A DNA stretch of 64,000 nt from Desulfobulbaceae bacterium (GTDB lineage: Bacteria > Desulfobacterota > Desulfobulbia > Desulfobulbales > SURF-16), in the NCBI GenBank assembly GCA_024637145.1, contig JAGXFQ010000014.1, positions 1 to 64,000 on the forward strand, read 5' to 3'. Position 1 is the stretch's first letter. The number at the start of each line of letters is the position of its first letter. Positions 15,535 through 25,228 of this stretch are shown here, piece after piece. Below the pieces are notes generated by a model. That model had not been told where the DNA came from. It searched no databases and was given only the letters and a program-made list of their open reading frames with translations. The position numbers were made by a program, and so were the translations under genes.

Positions 15535-17331
15535 TTATCTGCCCTTGGGCGATCCAGGCCCACGCTCCTGGCCGCTCTTCACCCTGCCCTTGCCTTTCCC
15601 GGGCTTAAGCTGGCAAGCAAGATTTTTCTGCAGGCACTGCCGCTGCAGTTGTCGTTCCTTGAAATTTTTGGCCACATAGAGAGGTGCGCCGTTTCTGTCC
15701 ACCTCAGAGACATACATGGCCGTGGCCAGGGTGCCGGGGGTGGGGGTGAAATCCTGAAACTGGCGGACCGGCAGCTTGAGCTCCTTGAGATCCTCGGCAA
15801 GCTGGTTCATGTCCGCCAAGGTGCAGCCCGGATGGGCAGAGATGAGATAGGCTGACAGGGCAATCCTGCTGCCCTTTTCTCTTTTGACCTGCCCACATGC
15901 CGCCAGGAAATCCTGTAAGATATGATTGCCGGGCTTGTGCATCAAGGCCAGGACCTTGTCCACCGTATGCTCCGGGGCAATCTTCAGCATTCCCGGACAG
16001 TGTTTGTTCAGCAGGGCGCGGAGGAGTTTCGGGGTCTGCAGGAGGAGTTCCATGCGCAGACCAGACGAAATAAAGAGATGCTTCACCCCCTTCACCTTGC
16101 CCACCTGACGCAGCAAGTCCAGAAAGATCTCCTCATCAATAGCGAGCTGGGGACAGATCCTGGGAAAGAGGCACTCCCTTTTCTTACAGCCGCCTTGGCG
16201 GCAGCTCACCCCAAAGAGGTTGGCAGTGGGGCCGCCCAGATCGGAAATGGTCCCATTAAACTCCTTGGCCGCAGCCACTCTTGCCACTTCCGCTACCACG
16301 GATTCAAGAGAGCGGCTGACCAGGGCAGGTCCTTGATGGCGGGTAATGGCACAAAAAGAGCAGTTGCCGCAACAGCCGCGCACAATGGTGATTGAGTTTC
16401 TGATCATCTCCAGGGCGGGAACCTGGCCGCTCTCGGCAGGGGCCTGCCTGGTAAAGGGCAAGGCATAGATGGCGTCCAGCTCAGCGCTGCTGAGCGGCGG
16501 TGCCGCCGGCATCTGCACCACATAATGGCCCTGCTGCTGCTGCACCAGGACCTTCTGACTGGCGGCCCGAGCCTCCTGATCAACCAGAAGCTCAGCTGCC
16601 ATAAATTTCCGGCAATCCCTGCTAATATCCTGAAAGGAAGGAAGGAGAAGCTGCTCCTGCCCAAAATCACGGCCCGCAAACTCTTGAGGACTCAAGCGCA
16701 CGCAGGTGCCGGCAATCCCGAAAAGGTCCTCCTGATGGCTGAGCCGCCGGGCAATCTCAATAACGGCGCGCTCTCCCATGCCGTAGACCAGGAGATCCGC
16801 CTTGGAGTCGGTGAGCACCGAGGCCCGGATCTTCTGCTGCTGATAATCATAATGGCAGAAGCGGCGCAGGGAGGCCTCCACACCGCCGATGATGGTGGCC
16901 ACCTCTTTATAGGCCTGCTTGACCAGATTGACATAGATTGCTGTGGCCCGGTCCGGCCGGCGGCGATTGGTCTTGAGCCGCGGCCCGGGGAAATAGGGAT
17001 CACCGCCAGGGGAATACTGATCCTCATCGCGGACCTTGGCGTTGCCCGTGTAGTTGGAGACAATGGAGTCAAGATTGCCGGCGCTGATTCCGAAAAAAAG
17101 ACGGGGCCGGCCAAAGCGCCTGAAATCGTGGGGGGAATCGTAGCGGGGCTGGGCCAGAATGGCCACCCGATAGCCCTGCTTGGCCAGAACACGGCCGATG
17201 AGGGCGATACCAAAGGAAGGATGATCCACATAGGCATCCCCGGTGACCAGGACAATATCAACCCACTTCCAGCCCCTCTCTTTCAGGTCTTGGCTGCTGG
17301 TTGCCAAAAAGGATTTCCTGTTGTCTGCCAT
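15535..17331 (-). CDS. YgiQ-family radical SAM protein
   Basis: A 598-residue protein with the YgiQ N-terminal domain (DIVLVTGDAYVDHPSFG, then AILAQPRYDSP) followed by the radical SAM core with cysteines in VRGCCGNCSFCAI. A basic C-terminal tail follows the usual PTPGTLATAMY segment. The family (UPF0313) binds a [4Fe-4S] cluster and S-adenosylmethionine; its substrate is unknown. I start at 17331, which has AAAGGA four bases upstream. The ATG at 17355 overlaps the glycosyltransferase end and lacks one. Confidence 0.93.
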   Translation of the reverse strand: MADNRKSFLATSSQDLKERGWKWVDIVLVTGDAYVDHPSFGIALIGRVLAKQGYRVAILAQPRYDSPHDFRRFGRPRLFFGISAGNLDSIVSNYTGNAKVRDEDQYSPGGDPYFPGPRLKTNRRRPDRATAIYVNLVKQAYKEVATIIGGVEASLRRFCHYDYQQQKIRASVLTDSKADLLVYGMGERAVIEIARRLSHQEDLFGIAGTCVRLSPQEFAGRDFGQEQLLLPSFQDISRDCRKFMAAELLVDQEARAASQKVLVQQQQGHYVVQMPAAPPLSSAELDAIYALPFTRQAPAESGQVPALEMIRNSITIVRGCCGNCSFCAITRHQGPALVSRSLESVVAEVARVAAAKEFNGTISDLGGPTANLFGVSCRQGGCKKRECLFPRICPQLAIDEEIFLDLLRQVGKVKGVKHLFISSGLRMELLLQTPKLLRALLNKHCPGMLKIAPEHTVDKVLALMHKPGNHILQDFLAACGQVKREKGSRIALSAYLISAHPGCTLADMNQLAEDLKELKLPVRQFQDFTPTPGTLATAMYVSEVDRNGAPLYVAKNFKERQLQRQCLQKNLACQLKPGKGKGRVKSGQERGPGSPKGR

Positions 17332-17339
17332 GGGGTCCT

Positions 17340-18416
17340 TTAGAAGGTGAGCCATTTTTCGTATTGTTCCTGCAGAACCGGCCAGCTGCCTTGCGCGGTG
17401 AGCGCCCGCCGTTTACTTGGACTCAAAGGGGGATGATTCTCCAGCAGCACCTGGCGCAGTCTCTCTTTAAAGACCTGATCATTATCATAGAGATAGGCCG
17501 GCTCAAAAAGTTCGGGATAGGAGAGACGGTTGGGCAAGAAGGGACGGCACCCGGCCCGCACCGCCTCCAGGACGCTGAGCCCGTAAAATTCGTGGCTGGC
17601 CGTAGAGATGATCAGGGTCCCCTGCTTTAACAGTTGCAGATAGGCGGTGCGATCGGCAACATAGCCGAAATGGCTCAGTCTGCTGGCAAGCCTTCCGGGG
17701 ATCTCCGCAAAAAGGGCTGGAGAGCGCTGGAAAGATTGACCCACCACAATGAGCTTAAAAGGCACCCCCTCGTCGGCCAGTTCAAAAAGAGTGTGGAAAA
17801 AGAGCTCCGGATTTTTATCATGCTCCCAGCGATGGTTCCAGACAATCACCGGACAGGAGGGGGGCTGCTGTTCAGGCAACAGGTCAAGTTCACTGAAGTT
17901 GAGACCAGGAGGGAGTATGGTTGATTTTTGGGAAATCTGGTCTGTGGTGTCCAGCCTGACATCAGGGGCCTTCTTCTCCATGGCCCGGCAACCGGCCAGG
18001 AAGGTGTCGAGATTAAAGCGGCTGTTAAAGCCCAAACGGTCAGAGGCCAGGGCCGTCAGATAATTGGTGAGACCAAAATGAAAATCACGCTCATCCTGGA
18101 CCTGGACGGGATAGGCGAATTGATTCTCATGAAAATAGGTGAGCAGGGGCAGGCGGTTGAACCAGCCGGGCGCCAGACCGCGAAGGGCGGCGACATCGAC
18201 AAAGGTAGAGCAGAGCACCGCCTCCACATCCAGCTGTTGGCCAAGCTGGCCGGCAATCCAGGGCGCTGCGAAACGCATGCGCCATTTCCACTTGCGGGCC
18301 GGCAGGGTTATCTGAAGGAAGTTGAGGTCAAGATGCTCTGCCAGCTGCTGCAAAAAGAATTTATGGGACCCCCCGAAATAGGGCTCAAGGACCAAAATGT
18401 TGCGGCAATAGCCCAT
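17340..18416 (-). CDS. GTDC1-like glycosyltransferase (tRNA-queuosine mannosyltransferase family)
   Basis: A 358-residue GT-B enzyme with the DUF3524 N-terminal half typical of GTDC1: LVLEPYFGGSHKFF, then TLPARKWKWRMR, then YFHENQFAYPVQ. The C-terminal half is glycosyltransferase group 1 (WNHRWEHDKNP, then ISTASHEFYGLSVLEAV). Characterised animal homologues mannosylate queuosine in tRNA-Asp; the bacterial function is inferred. Its ATG overlaps the leuD stop by one base (TAATG), and its end abuts ygiQ, so the four genes leuC-leuD-GT-ygiQ look co-transcribed. Confidence 0.85.
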   Translation of the reverse strand: MGYCRNILVLEPYFGGSHKFFLQQLAEHLDLNFLQITLPARKWKWRMRFAAPWIAGQLGQQLDVEAVLCSTFVDVAALRGLAPGWFNRLPLLTYFHENQFAYPVQVQDERDFHFGLTNYLTALASDRLGFNSRFNLDTFLAGCRAMEKKAPDVRLDTTDQISQKSTILPPGLNFSELDLLPEQQPPSCPVIVWNHRWEHDKNPELFFHTLFELADEGVPFKLIVVGQSFQRSPALFAEIPGRLASRLSHFGYVADRTAYLQLLKQGTLIISTASHEFYGLSVLEAVRAGCRPFLPNRLSYPELFEPAYLYDNDQVFKERLRQVLLENHPPLSPSKRRALTAQGSWPVLQEQYEKWLTF

Positions 18417-18931
18417 TAATATTTCTGGGCGGCATAGTTCAGCCAGCCGCCGGCCAGCACCAGCTCCTTGTCAAAGGAGTTCAAATGAAAGGCAAAGGTG
18501 GCCTTTGTGCTGCCCGTGGCCTGGACAATCTCTTTAGCAATATCAACGGAAATCTCCACCTCCGGACCCATCTTGAAAAGCGCCTCAATATCTGCAGGGG
18601 GCAGTTCAATGGCCAGCATGCCGCAGTTGAACATGTTCTGGCGAAAGATACGGGCAAAGCTTTCAGCAATAACGACGTTGATGTCATTCACCTCAAAAAC
18701 CCAGACCGCGTGCTCACGGGAGGAGCCGCAGCCGAAATTGCCCCGGGTGACAATGACCCCTGCTTTTTGGGGATCAGTGCTGGGATCAAAGCCGGGCAGG
18801 GTCAGATCTTCGAGGATAAAGGGCCTTAAGGCCAGTTTCGAGTTTTCGGTGAGATATCTGGCCGGGATAATTTCGTCGGTATTGATATCTGCTCTGTCAA
18901 GAAAGAGCACAGAACCGCTGAATTTTTTCAT
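18416..18931 (-). CDS. leuD: 3-isopropylmalate dehydratase small subunit
   Basis: A 171-residue swivelling-domain subunit of the leucine-pathway isomerase. The substrate-recognition motif RGNFGCGSSREHA is present, along with the opening SGSVLFLDRADINTDEIIPARYLT. The short length matches the archaeal-type/LeuC2-LeuD2 class rather than the about 200-residue enterobacterial type, so a homoaconitase-like substrate cannot be excluded. It lies 88 bp after leuC on the same strand. Confidence 0.92.
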   Translation of the reverse strand: MKKFSGSVLFLDRADINTDEIIPARYLTENSKLALRPFILEDLTLPGFDPSTDPQKAGVIVTRGNFGCGSSREHAVWVFEVNDINVVIAESFARIFRQNMFNCGMLAIELPPADIEALFKMGPEVEISVDIAKEIVQATGSTKATFAFHLNSFDKELVLAGGWLNYAAQKY

Positions 18932-19019
18932 GCTGAAGTACCTGGTGACTGTTATTTATGTAAACTGCCTCTGCCTTCTGCCTGCAAAGCCAGAGAGGAT
19001 AAGGAAACGAGGCGTCTGC

Positions 19020-20300
19020 CTAAAGGGTGCGGTGATCGGTGATCACCCCCTGCACCGCTGCCGCTGCTGCCGAACGGGGGCTCATCAGGTGGACCATGCC
19101 GCCTTTGCCCATGCGGCCGTTGAAATTACGATTGGTGGTGGAGGCGCACACCTCGCCCGCGGCCAGAACACCATTGCTCATGCCCAGACAGGCGCCGCAG
19201 GTGGGGTTGGTGACGCAGAAGCCCGCCGCCAAGAAGATCTGGATGATCCCTTCGTCCAAGGCGGTGGTGTACACCAGGGGAGTGGCCGGCGCCAGAATGC
19301 CGCGCACGCCAGGGGCCAGTTTGCGGCCTTTTAAGACCTGTGCCGCCTCCCTGAGATCTTCAATACGACCATTGGTGCAGGAGCCGATATAGACCTGATC
19401 CACCGGGGTCCCTTCCAGCTCGGTGACATCCTTCACCTCATCGGGTTTAAAACCATAGGTGACCTGGGGCACGATCTGCGAGATATCAAAGGTCAGTTCG
19501 GAACTGTAGCGAGCATCACTGTCACTATGCCATTTCTTGAAATCCTCAACCGCCGCCTCCTCAGAAGGATATTCATCCTTGATAAAGGGCCACAGATAGC
19601 GGGCGGTCACCTGGTCCGGCATGCACACACCACAGGTGCCGCCCGCCTCAATGGCCATATTGCAGAGGGTCATCCGCGCCTCCATGCTCATGGCATCAAC
19701 AACCGGCCCAACGAACTCAATGACCTTGTCCGTGGCGCCGTTTACCGTCAGCTCCTTGATGATATAGAGGATGACGTCCTTGGCATAGACCCCCTTAGGG
19801 AGGGTGCCCTCAATATGGATTTTCATGGTTTCCGGCAGCCGGAAGGAGCAGACCCCTTTCAAGATGCCGACCTCCAGGTCCGTAGTTCCCACCCCGGCGG
19901 CAAAGGCGCCAAAGGCACCATGGGTGCAGGTATGGGAATCGCCCATGATGATGGTGTAGCCCGGCCGGACAAAACCCTTTTCAGGAAAGAGGGCATGACA
20001 GACACCGTTGCTGCCCACATCAAAAAAATCGATGATTTTATGGCGCCGGGCCCAGTCTCGCAAGATCTTGGCCTGGGTTGCCGTTTTTGAGTCTTTTGAG
20101 GGGGTTACATGGTCAATAACCGCCTTGATCTTGGCAGGATCAAACACCTTGTCCAGACCGCGCTCAACAAGATCATTAATGGCAATGGGCGTGGTGATCT
20201 CGTGACACATGACCACATCAAGATCAAGAACGACGTTTTCGCCGGATGGGTTATCACGGCGGTGGGCTGCAAAGATTTTTTCAGCAATGGTTTTCCCCAT
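19020..20300 (-). CDS. leuC: 3-isopropylmalate dehydratase large subunit
   Basis: A 426-residue aconitase-superfamily enzyme. Its [4Fe-4S] ligands are in IGSCTNGRIEDL and PTCGACLG. The substrate motif GDSHTCTHGAFGAFA is present. It isomerises 2-isopropylmalate to 3-isopropylmalate in leucine synthesis together with leuD downstream. The length fits the class II (about 420-residue) form. AAAGGAG is nine bases upstream of the ATG. Confidence 0.94.
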   Translation of the reverse strand: MGKTIAEKIFAAHRRDNPSGENVVLDLDVVMCHEITTPIAINDLVERGLDKVFDPAKIKAVIDHVTPSKDSKTATQAKILRDWARRHKIIDFFDVGSNGVCHALFPEKGFVRPGYTIIMGDSHTCTHGAFGAFAAGVGTTDLEVGILKGVCSFRLPETMKIHIEGTLPKGVYAKDVILYIIKELTVNGATDKVIEFVGPVVDAMSMEARMTLCNMAIEAGGTCGVCMPDQVTARYLWPFIKDEYPSEEAAVEDFKKWHSDSDARYSSELTFDISQIVPQVTYGFKPDEVKDVTELEGTPVDQVYIGSCTNGRIEDLREAAQVLKGRKLAPGVRGILAPATPLVYTTALDEGIIQIFLAAGFCVTNPTCGACLGMSNGVLAAGEVCASTTNRNFNGRMGKGGMVHLMSPRSAAAAAVQGVITDHRTL

Positions 20301-20629
20301 GAACGGAAACTCCTTTTTTCAGGCAATATTTGCGTTTAATCAAAAAAATAACAAGGGCATCTCAAAAGAGGGCAAGCCCGCAGTAACAGTAAAAAATGTT
20401 CCAAAGCCACTCTTGTACCAGGTGCGTTCAGGCACGCAGGTTGACTGAGGGGCATATCTACCATAATGCGCTTTATTTTTCTACTTTTTGTCACGCTGAA
20501 CAGACACCATAGAAAAGATGGGCATCTTTACCCTTGACCTTTTCCGGCAGAAGGTAAATATATCATTTCTGAAAAAATGTTATACAATCACCGATATAAA
20601 TCCTTTTCTCACCCCTTCTCCCCCCTGGC
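20301..20629. other. Divergent intergenic region leuC / HD-GAF gene
   Basis: 329 bp between divergently transcribed genes. A TTGACC near 20535 followed by an AT-rich tatatc about 19 bp later could be a weak promoter for the HD-GAF gene. No ORF, repeat or hairpin stands out. Confidence 0.4.
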
Positions 20630-22261
20630 ATGAATAACAGCCTTCAGCTTCAACAGCGCACAATCGCCTTTATCTCCGACTTCCTCAGCAAAGAGTATGC
20701 GGGGTTAGAAGCGCAGGAGCAGCTTTTCAAAGATACCGCTGCCCTTTTCCAGGGGCTTTGGCCGGACTATCAGGCGTGCCAAGTGGGCTACCACACCTTT
20801 CAGCATGCCCTGGATGTCACCCTGGCCGCCATTCGCATGGCTGCCGGCTGGAATAAACTTAATCCCCAGACCCCTCTTGCCCCGCAACATATCGAGGTAC
20901 TTCTCTGCAGCGGCCTCTTCCATGATGCCGGCTACCTCAAGGACAAGGATGACCAGGAAGGATCCGGGGGCAAATATACCTTTGACCACACAAACCGCAG
21001 CAAGGAAATAGCCCGCAGCTACCTGAGCCGGCAAAATAAGCCGCCAGAGATGATCAATCTCGTTGAACTGATTATCGAGGTCACTGATTTCGGGAAAGAA
21101 CCCGACCTTACGGTTTTTGCCTCCCCTGAAGAGGGCCTGGTGGCCAGGATGGTGGCCTCTGCCGATCTCATGGCCCAGATGGCGGATATTGACTATATGA
21201 GCCGCCTCCATGATCTTTATGATGAATTTCTGGAGGGCTATGCCTTTGTGGGCCGGGACAAACTGCAAGAACAGGGCATTCGTATCTTTGACTCTTTTGA
21301 GGAACTCCTCAAGGAGACCGTCTCTTTTTACGAAAAAATCATTCTCCCCCGGCTGGCCTCTCTCGGCCGCATGGATCGGTACCTCATCGCCTTTTTCGGT
21401 GAGGGCCGCAACCCCTATCTGGAAAACATTATTGCCAACCTCTCCGCCCAGATGCAGGCCGGCCAGGTTAAATGGCAGAAGCTGGGAGAAATCCTGCAGG
21501 AGCTCGGCCTGGTCTCTGAAGAGGTTATCCATGAGGCCCTTCTGCGCCAGCAAAAGAGCAAAGCACCCTCCCCTCTTCCTGAAGCCAACGGAGATCAGCT
21601 CCGCGAACGCCTCTTTCAGTGGGCGGCTGCCACCAACAAATCCAAGCAGCTGGGGGATGTGCTCATGGAGATGAAGGCTGTGGAGCCCTCCACCCTGCGC
21701 CACGGCCTTCTGGCCCAGCTGCTGCCTCCCCGGCTTTTAAACAAGTTGAGTCGTAACGAGCTTATTTTTTTAGTAAACACCTCCCTGCTTGTCCAAAACA
21801 GTCAAAACGCACCCTGGGTCTTCAAGCAGATCCTGGAGATGATCAACGAACAAATGGAGTGCAAGACCTGCTCTTTGTTCCTTGCTGATCAGCATGCCCA
21901 CCGCCTGATTATGGCGCTGCAGGTCGGCACTCTTGACAGAAAAATCAAACAGGGCTTTGATATAGACAAGGGGCTGATCGGCTGGGTATTTTCACATGGG
22001 CGAAGCGCCTATCTTGCCAAAGGCATGCTCATCGATCAATATGAGGTTGCCCAGGCCACCCCCATCGCGGAAGAGGTGGACTCGCTGCTTGCCATTCCGG
22101 TCTATATAAACGGGGAACTGGTTGGCGTTATGGAACTTGCCGAAAAAATAAACGGTTCCTTTTCCAGCCGCGATGCTGATATCATGACCGTGGTCACCAA
22201 TATTCTGGCCAGTCTTCTCTTGTTAATCAGTCAAACCATCACCCCGCCCCAGAAAGGATGA
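20630..22261 (+). CDS. HD-domain phosphohydrolase with C-terminal GAF domain
   Basis: A 543-residue cytoplasmic signalling protein. The N-terminal domain has histidines expected of a metal-dependent cyclic-nucleotide phosphodiesterase-like HD fold: YHTFQHALDVT (about 57-67), LFHDAGYL (about 98-105), and FDHTNRSKEIA. A middle region (about 245-365) with two MshEN-like helical repeats (KLGEILQELGLVSEEVIHEALLRQ, shown here in part) resembles GspE N-terminal modules. The C-terminus (about 390-540) is a GAF domain (KTCSLFLAD, then GLIGWVF, then SLLAIPVY). The substrate is not evident; a nucleotide second messenger is likely. Confidence 0.82.
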   Translation: MNNSLQLQQRTIAFISDFLSKEYAGLEAQEQLFKDTAALFQGLWPDYQACQVGYHTFQHALDVTLAAIRMAAGWNKLNPQTPLAPQHIEVLLCSGLFHDAGYLKDKDDQEGSGGKYTFDHTNRSKEIARSYLSRQNKPPEMINLVELIIEVTDFGKEPDLTVFASPEEGLVARMVASADLMAQMADIDYMSRLHDLYDEFLEGYAFVGRDKLQEQGIRIFDSFEELLKETVSFYEKIILPRLASLGRMDRYLIAFFGEGRNPYLENIIANLSAQMQAGQVKWQKLGEILQELGLVSEEVIHEALLRQQKSKAPSPLPEANGDQLRERLFQWAAATNKSKQLGDVLMEMKAVEPSTLRHGLLAQLLPPRLLNKLSRNELIFLVNTSLLVQNSQNAPWVFKQILEMINEQMECKTCSLFLADQHAHRLIMALQVGTLDRKIKQGFDIDKGLIGWVFSHGRSAYLAKGMLIDQYEVAQATPIAEEVDSLLAIPVYINGELVGVMELAEKINGSFSSRDADIMTVVTNILASLLLLISQTITPPQKG

Positions 22262-22335
22262 TCACCAAAAGCGCTTACCCTTGTCCGGCCGGCAATTATC
22301 CCTCTGGACCAACCTCTTCTTTTTGATTTATTTCC

Positions 22336-24123
22336 ATGAAATTGTGTCATTTTAATGCATTTATAATATTTGTCCTCTTTCTCCTTTCTCCCCCTGTGGT
22401 CCAGGCCGACCACGGGGTCTCCCTTGATGGGGTCTTGAAATATCCAGCTGATTTCCCTCATTTTGACTATGTCTCTCCCCGGGCCAAAAAAGGGGGAGAT
22501 CTCGTTCTCCATGCCCTGGGCAGTTTTGACAAATTCAACCCCTACACCCTGAAAGGCGCGGCACCGGACGGCATGAGCGAGCTGGTTTTCGAGACCCTGA
22601 CCATCAGCAGCATGGACGAAACATTCGCCCGCTACGGCCTGATTGCCAAAGAAATGGAGCTCGCGGCCGACAAAAAATCGATCCTCATCTCCCTTGATCC
22701 CCGGGCCCGTTTTTCCGACGGGACGCCCCTTACGACCGCAGATGTCAAATTTTCCCTGGAAACCTTGAAAGGCAGTGAGGCCCACCCCTTCTTTGCCTCC
22801 TACTACCGGGACATCAGCCACGCCGAGATCATCTCCCCCAGCCAGATCCGTTTTCACTTTGGCCGCCCCAACCGGGAAATCCATATGATTGCCTGTGAAC
22901 TTCCGGTTTTTTCCAAGAAATTTTACAGCGCCCACCCCTTCAATGAACAGGGACTGGTGCCGCCCATTGCCTCAGGTCCCTATGTGGTGGCCAAATTTGT
23001 AAACGGCAAGAGTATCACCTATAAGAGTAACCCCAATTACTGGGGCAATGACCATCCTGTCCGCCGCGGCATGTTCAATTTCGACACCATTACCTTTAAA
23101 TTTTTCAAAGACCAGGTCGTTTCGGTGGAGGCCTTCAAGGCCGGCGAATTCGACTTCATGTCCGTCAATATTGCCAAGCAATGGGCCCGTGACATGAAAG
23201 GCGGCAATTTCGAAACCGGCGCCATCCAGAAAAAATATCTGCACCATAAGCTCAATGCCGGCATGCAGGGCTTTGTCTTCAACACCAGGCGCCCCTTCTT
23301 TGCCGATCCCCGGGTCCGTGAGGCCCTGGGCCTGGCCTTTGATTTCCACTGGACCAACAACAGCCTCTTCTTTGGCCAGTATGAACAAAGCTACAGCTAC
23401 TTCAGCAACTCCATCTATGCCGCCCCCGGACTGCCCTCCCCGGCAGAACTGGCCCTTCTTTTGCCCTTCAAGGAGCAATTGCCCCCGGAGGTGTTCAGCA
23501 AACCCTTAACCCCGGTATCCACCGCCCAAAAAGGTGCTCTGCGCCATAATCTGCGGCAGGCCAAAACACTCCTGAACCAGGCAGGCTGGCATTATGTCGA
23601 TGGCGCCCTGCGCAATGGCCGGGGTGAGCCCTTTATCTTTGAAATCATGCTGGCCTCCCCCTCTTTTGAAAGGGTGATGGCACCCTACGTCAAAAATCTG
23701 GAGAAACTGGGCATTGAGGCATCCTACCGGACCATTGATGTTGCCCTTTATATCCGCAACATGCGCACCTTTGACTATGACATGACCGTCTACGTCTTTG
23801 GTCAGTCCCAGTCACCGGGCAATGAGCAGCGGGACATGTGGAGCAGCAGGGCGGCCGATCAGGATGGTTCCCGCAACTATGCAGGGGTGCGCAGCGAGGT
23901 GGTGGACGCCCTGGTGGAGGCAATCATCTACGCCACCAGTCAGGAAGATTTGACCACTGCCTGTCGTGCCTTGGACAGAGTTTTATGGTACGGTTATTAT
24001 GTGGTGCCCAATTGGTTTAGCCCGGCCCACCGGGTGGTCTACTGGGACAAGTTCAAGGGCCCGGAAAAAGAACCCCTCTATTATACCCCTTTTGACGCCC
24101 TGATGACCTGGTGGCTTAAATAA
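22336..24123 (+). CDS. yejA: Peptide ABC transporter substrate-binding protein (YejA-like)
   Basis: A 595-residue periplasmic solute-binding protein (SBP_bac_5 family). A signal peptide (about 1-25, ending VVQA-DH) is followed by the YejA-type opening HGVSLDGVLKYPADFPHFDYV and the motif LVLHALGSFDKFNPYTLKG. It heads the yejABEF-type operon that follows at short spacing. YejABEF imports peptides including microcin C in enteric bacteria; the range here is not known. Confidence 0.9.
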   Translation: MKLCHFNAFIIFVLFLLSPPVVQADHGVSLDGVLKYPADFPHFDYVSPRAKKGGDLVLHALGSFDKFNPYTLKGAAPDGMSELVFETLTISSMDETFARYGLIAKEMELAADKKSILISLDPRARFSDGTPLTTADVKFSLETLKGSEAHPFFASYYRDISHAEIISPSQIRFHFGRPNREIHMIACELPVFSKKFYSAHPFNEQGLVPPIASGPYVVAKFVNGKSITYKSNPNYWGNDHPVRRGMFNFDTITFKFFKDQVVSVEAFKAGEFDFMSVNIAKQWARDMKGGNFETGAIQKKYLHHKLNAGMQGFVFNTRRPFFADPRVREALGLAFDFHWTNNSLFFGQYEQSYSYFSNSIYAAPGLPSPAELALLLPFKEQLPPEVFSKPLTPVSTAQKGALRHNLRQAKTLLNQAGWHYVDGALRNGRGEPFIFEIMLASPSFERVMAPYVKNLEKLGIEASYRTIDVALYIRNMRTFDYDMTVYVFGQSQSPGNEQRDMWSSRAADQDGSRNYAGVRSEVVDALVEAIIYATSQEDLTTACRALDRVLWYGYYVVPNWFSPAHRVVYWDKFKGPEKEPLYYTPFDALMTWWLK

Positions 24124-24161
24124 CCTTTTTTTCTCCCCAACTTGAGGCTGCAGTCTAATCC

Positions 24162-25217
24162 ATGTTGAGTTATATTCTCCGCCGTCTTCTGCTGATGATT
24201 CCCACCCTGTTCGGGATCATGCTCATCACCTTCAGCATCACCCAGTTTGTGCCGGGTGGCCCGGTGGAGAGGATGATCGCCAATCTCGAATCAGGCGGTG
24301 CCAAAGGCGGGGAGGTTGCCCACTCCACCAGCACCCTCTATCGCGGCAACAAGGGCCTGGACAAAGAGCAGCTGGCGGAGATCAAAAAGCTCTACGGCTT
24401 TGACAAGCCGGCCCACATCCGCTTTATCACCATGATGAAGAACTACCTGCTCCTTGATTTCGGGGAGAGTTACTATCATCACCAGAGCGTCACTTCTCTG
24501 GTGATTTCCAAGCTGCCGGTCTCCATATCTCTCGGCCTCTGGTCCTTTGTCATTGTCTATGGCATCTGCATCCCCCTGGGCATCAAAAAGGCGGTGCGGG
24601 ACGGCTCCCGCTTTGATTTCATCTCCTCGACAATCATCCTGGTGGGCTATGCCATCCCCGGTTTTGTCCTGGCCATTGTACTCATCGTCTTGTTTGGCGG
24701 CGGCAGCTTCTGGAACTTCTTCCCCCTGCGCGGCCTGGTCTCCGACAATTTCAGTCAGCTCCCCCTCTTCCATAAGATCCTAGACTATCTCTGGCATATG
24801 GTCCTGCCCATTACTTCCATGGCGGTTTCCAGTCTGGCCGTGATGACCATGCTCACCAAAAACTGCTTTCTGGAGGAGATCCGCAAACAATATGTGGTCA
24901 CGGCCCAGGCCAAGGGGCTCAGTGAAAACCAGGTCCTCTACGGCCATATCTTCAGAAACGGCATTATCCCGCTGATCACCGGCTTCCCCGGCGCCTTTAT
25001 CATGTCCTTTTTCACCGGCAGCCTGCTCATTGAGACCATTTTCTCCCTGGACGGCATGGGGCTTTTGGCCTACGAATCGATCTTAAACCGTGATTACCCG
25101 GTGGTGCTTGGCACCCTCTTCCTTTTTACCATCCTCGGTCTGATCGCCCGCCTGCTCTCTGATTTGAGTTATGTGGTGGTTGATCCCCGCATCACCTTTG
25201 AAACCACCAGCGGCTGA
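24162..25217 (+). CDS. yejB: Peptide ABC transporter permease (YejB-like)
   Basis: A 351-residue inner-membrane permease with six predicted helices. It opens with the family motif YILRRLLLMIPTLFGIMLITF, shown here in brief as RRLLLMIPTLFGI. The cytoplasmic EAA loop occurs around TAQAKGLSENQV. The insertion of about 60 residues after the first helix is typical of YejB rather than DppB. It lies 38 bp after yejA. Confidence 0.92.
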   Translation: MLSYILRRLLLMIPTLFGIMLITFSITQFVPGGPVERMIANLESGGAKGGEVAHSTSTLYRGNKGLDKEQLAEIKKLYGFDKPAHIRFITMMKNYLLLDFGESYYHHQSVTSLVISKLPVSISLGLWSFVIVYGICIPLGIKKAVRDGSRFDFISSTIILVGYAIPGFVLAIVLIVLFGGGSFWNFFPLRGLVSDNFSQLPLFHKILDYLWHMVLPITSMAVSSLAVMTMLTKNCFLEEIRKQYVVTAQAKGLSENQVLYGHIFRNGIIPLITGFPGAFIMSFFTGSLLIETIFSLDGMGLLAYESILNRDYPVVLGTLFLFTILGLIARLLSDLSYVVVDPRITFETTSG

Positions 25218-25228
25218 GGAAAAAGAAG

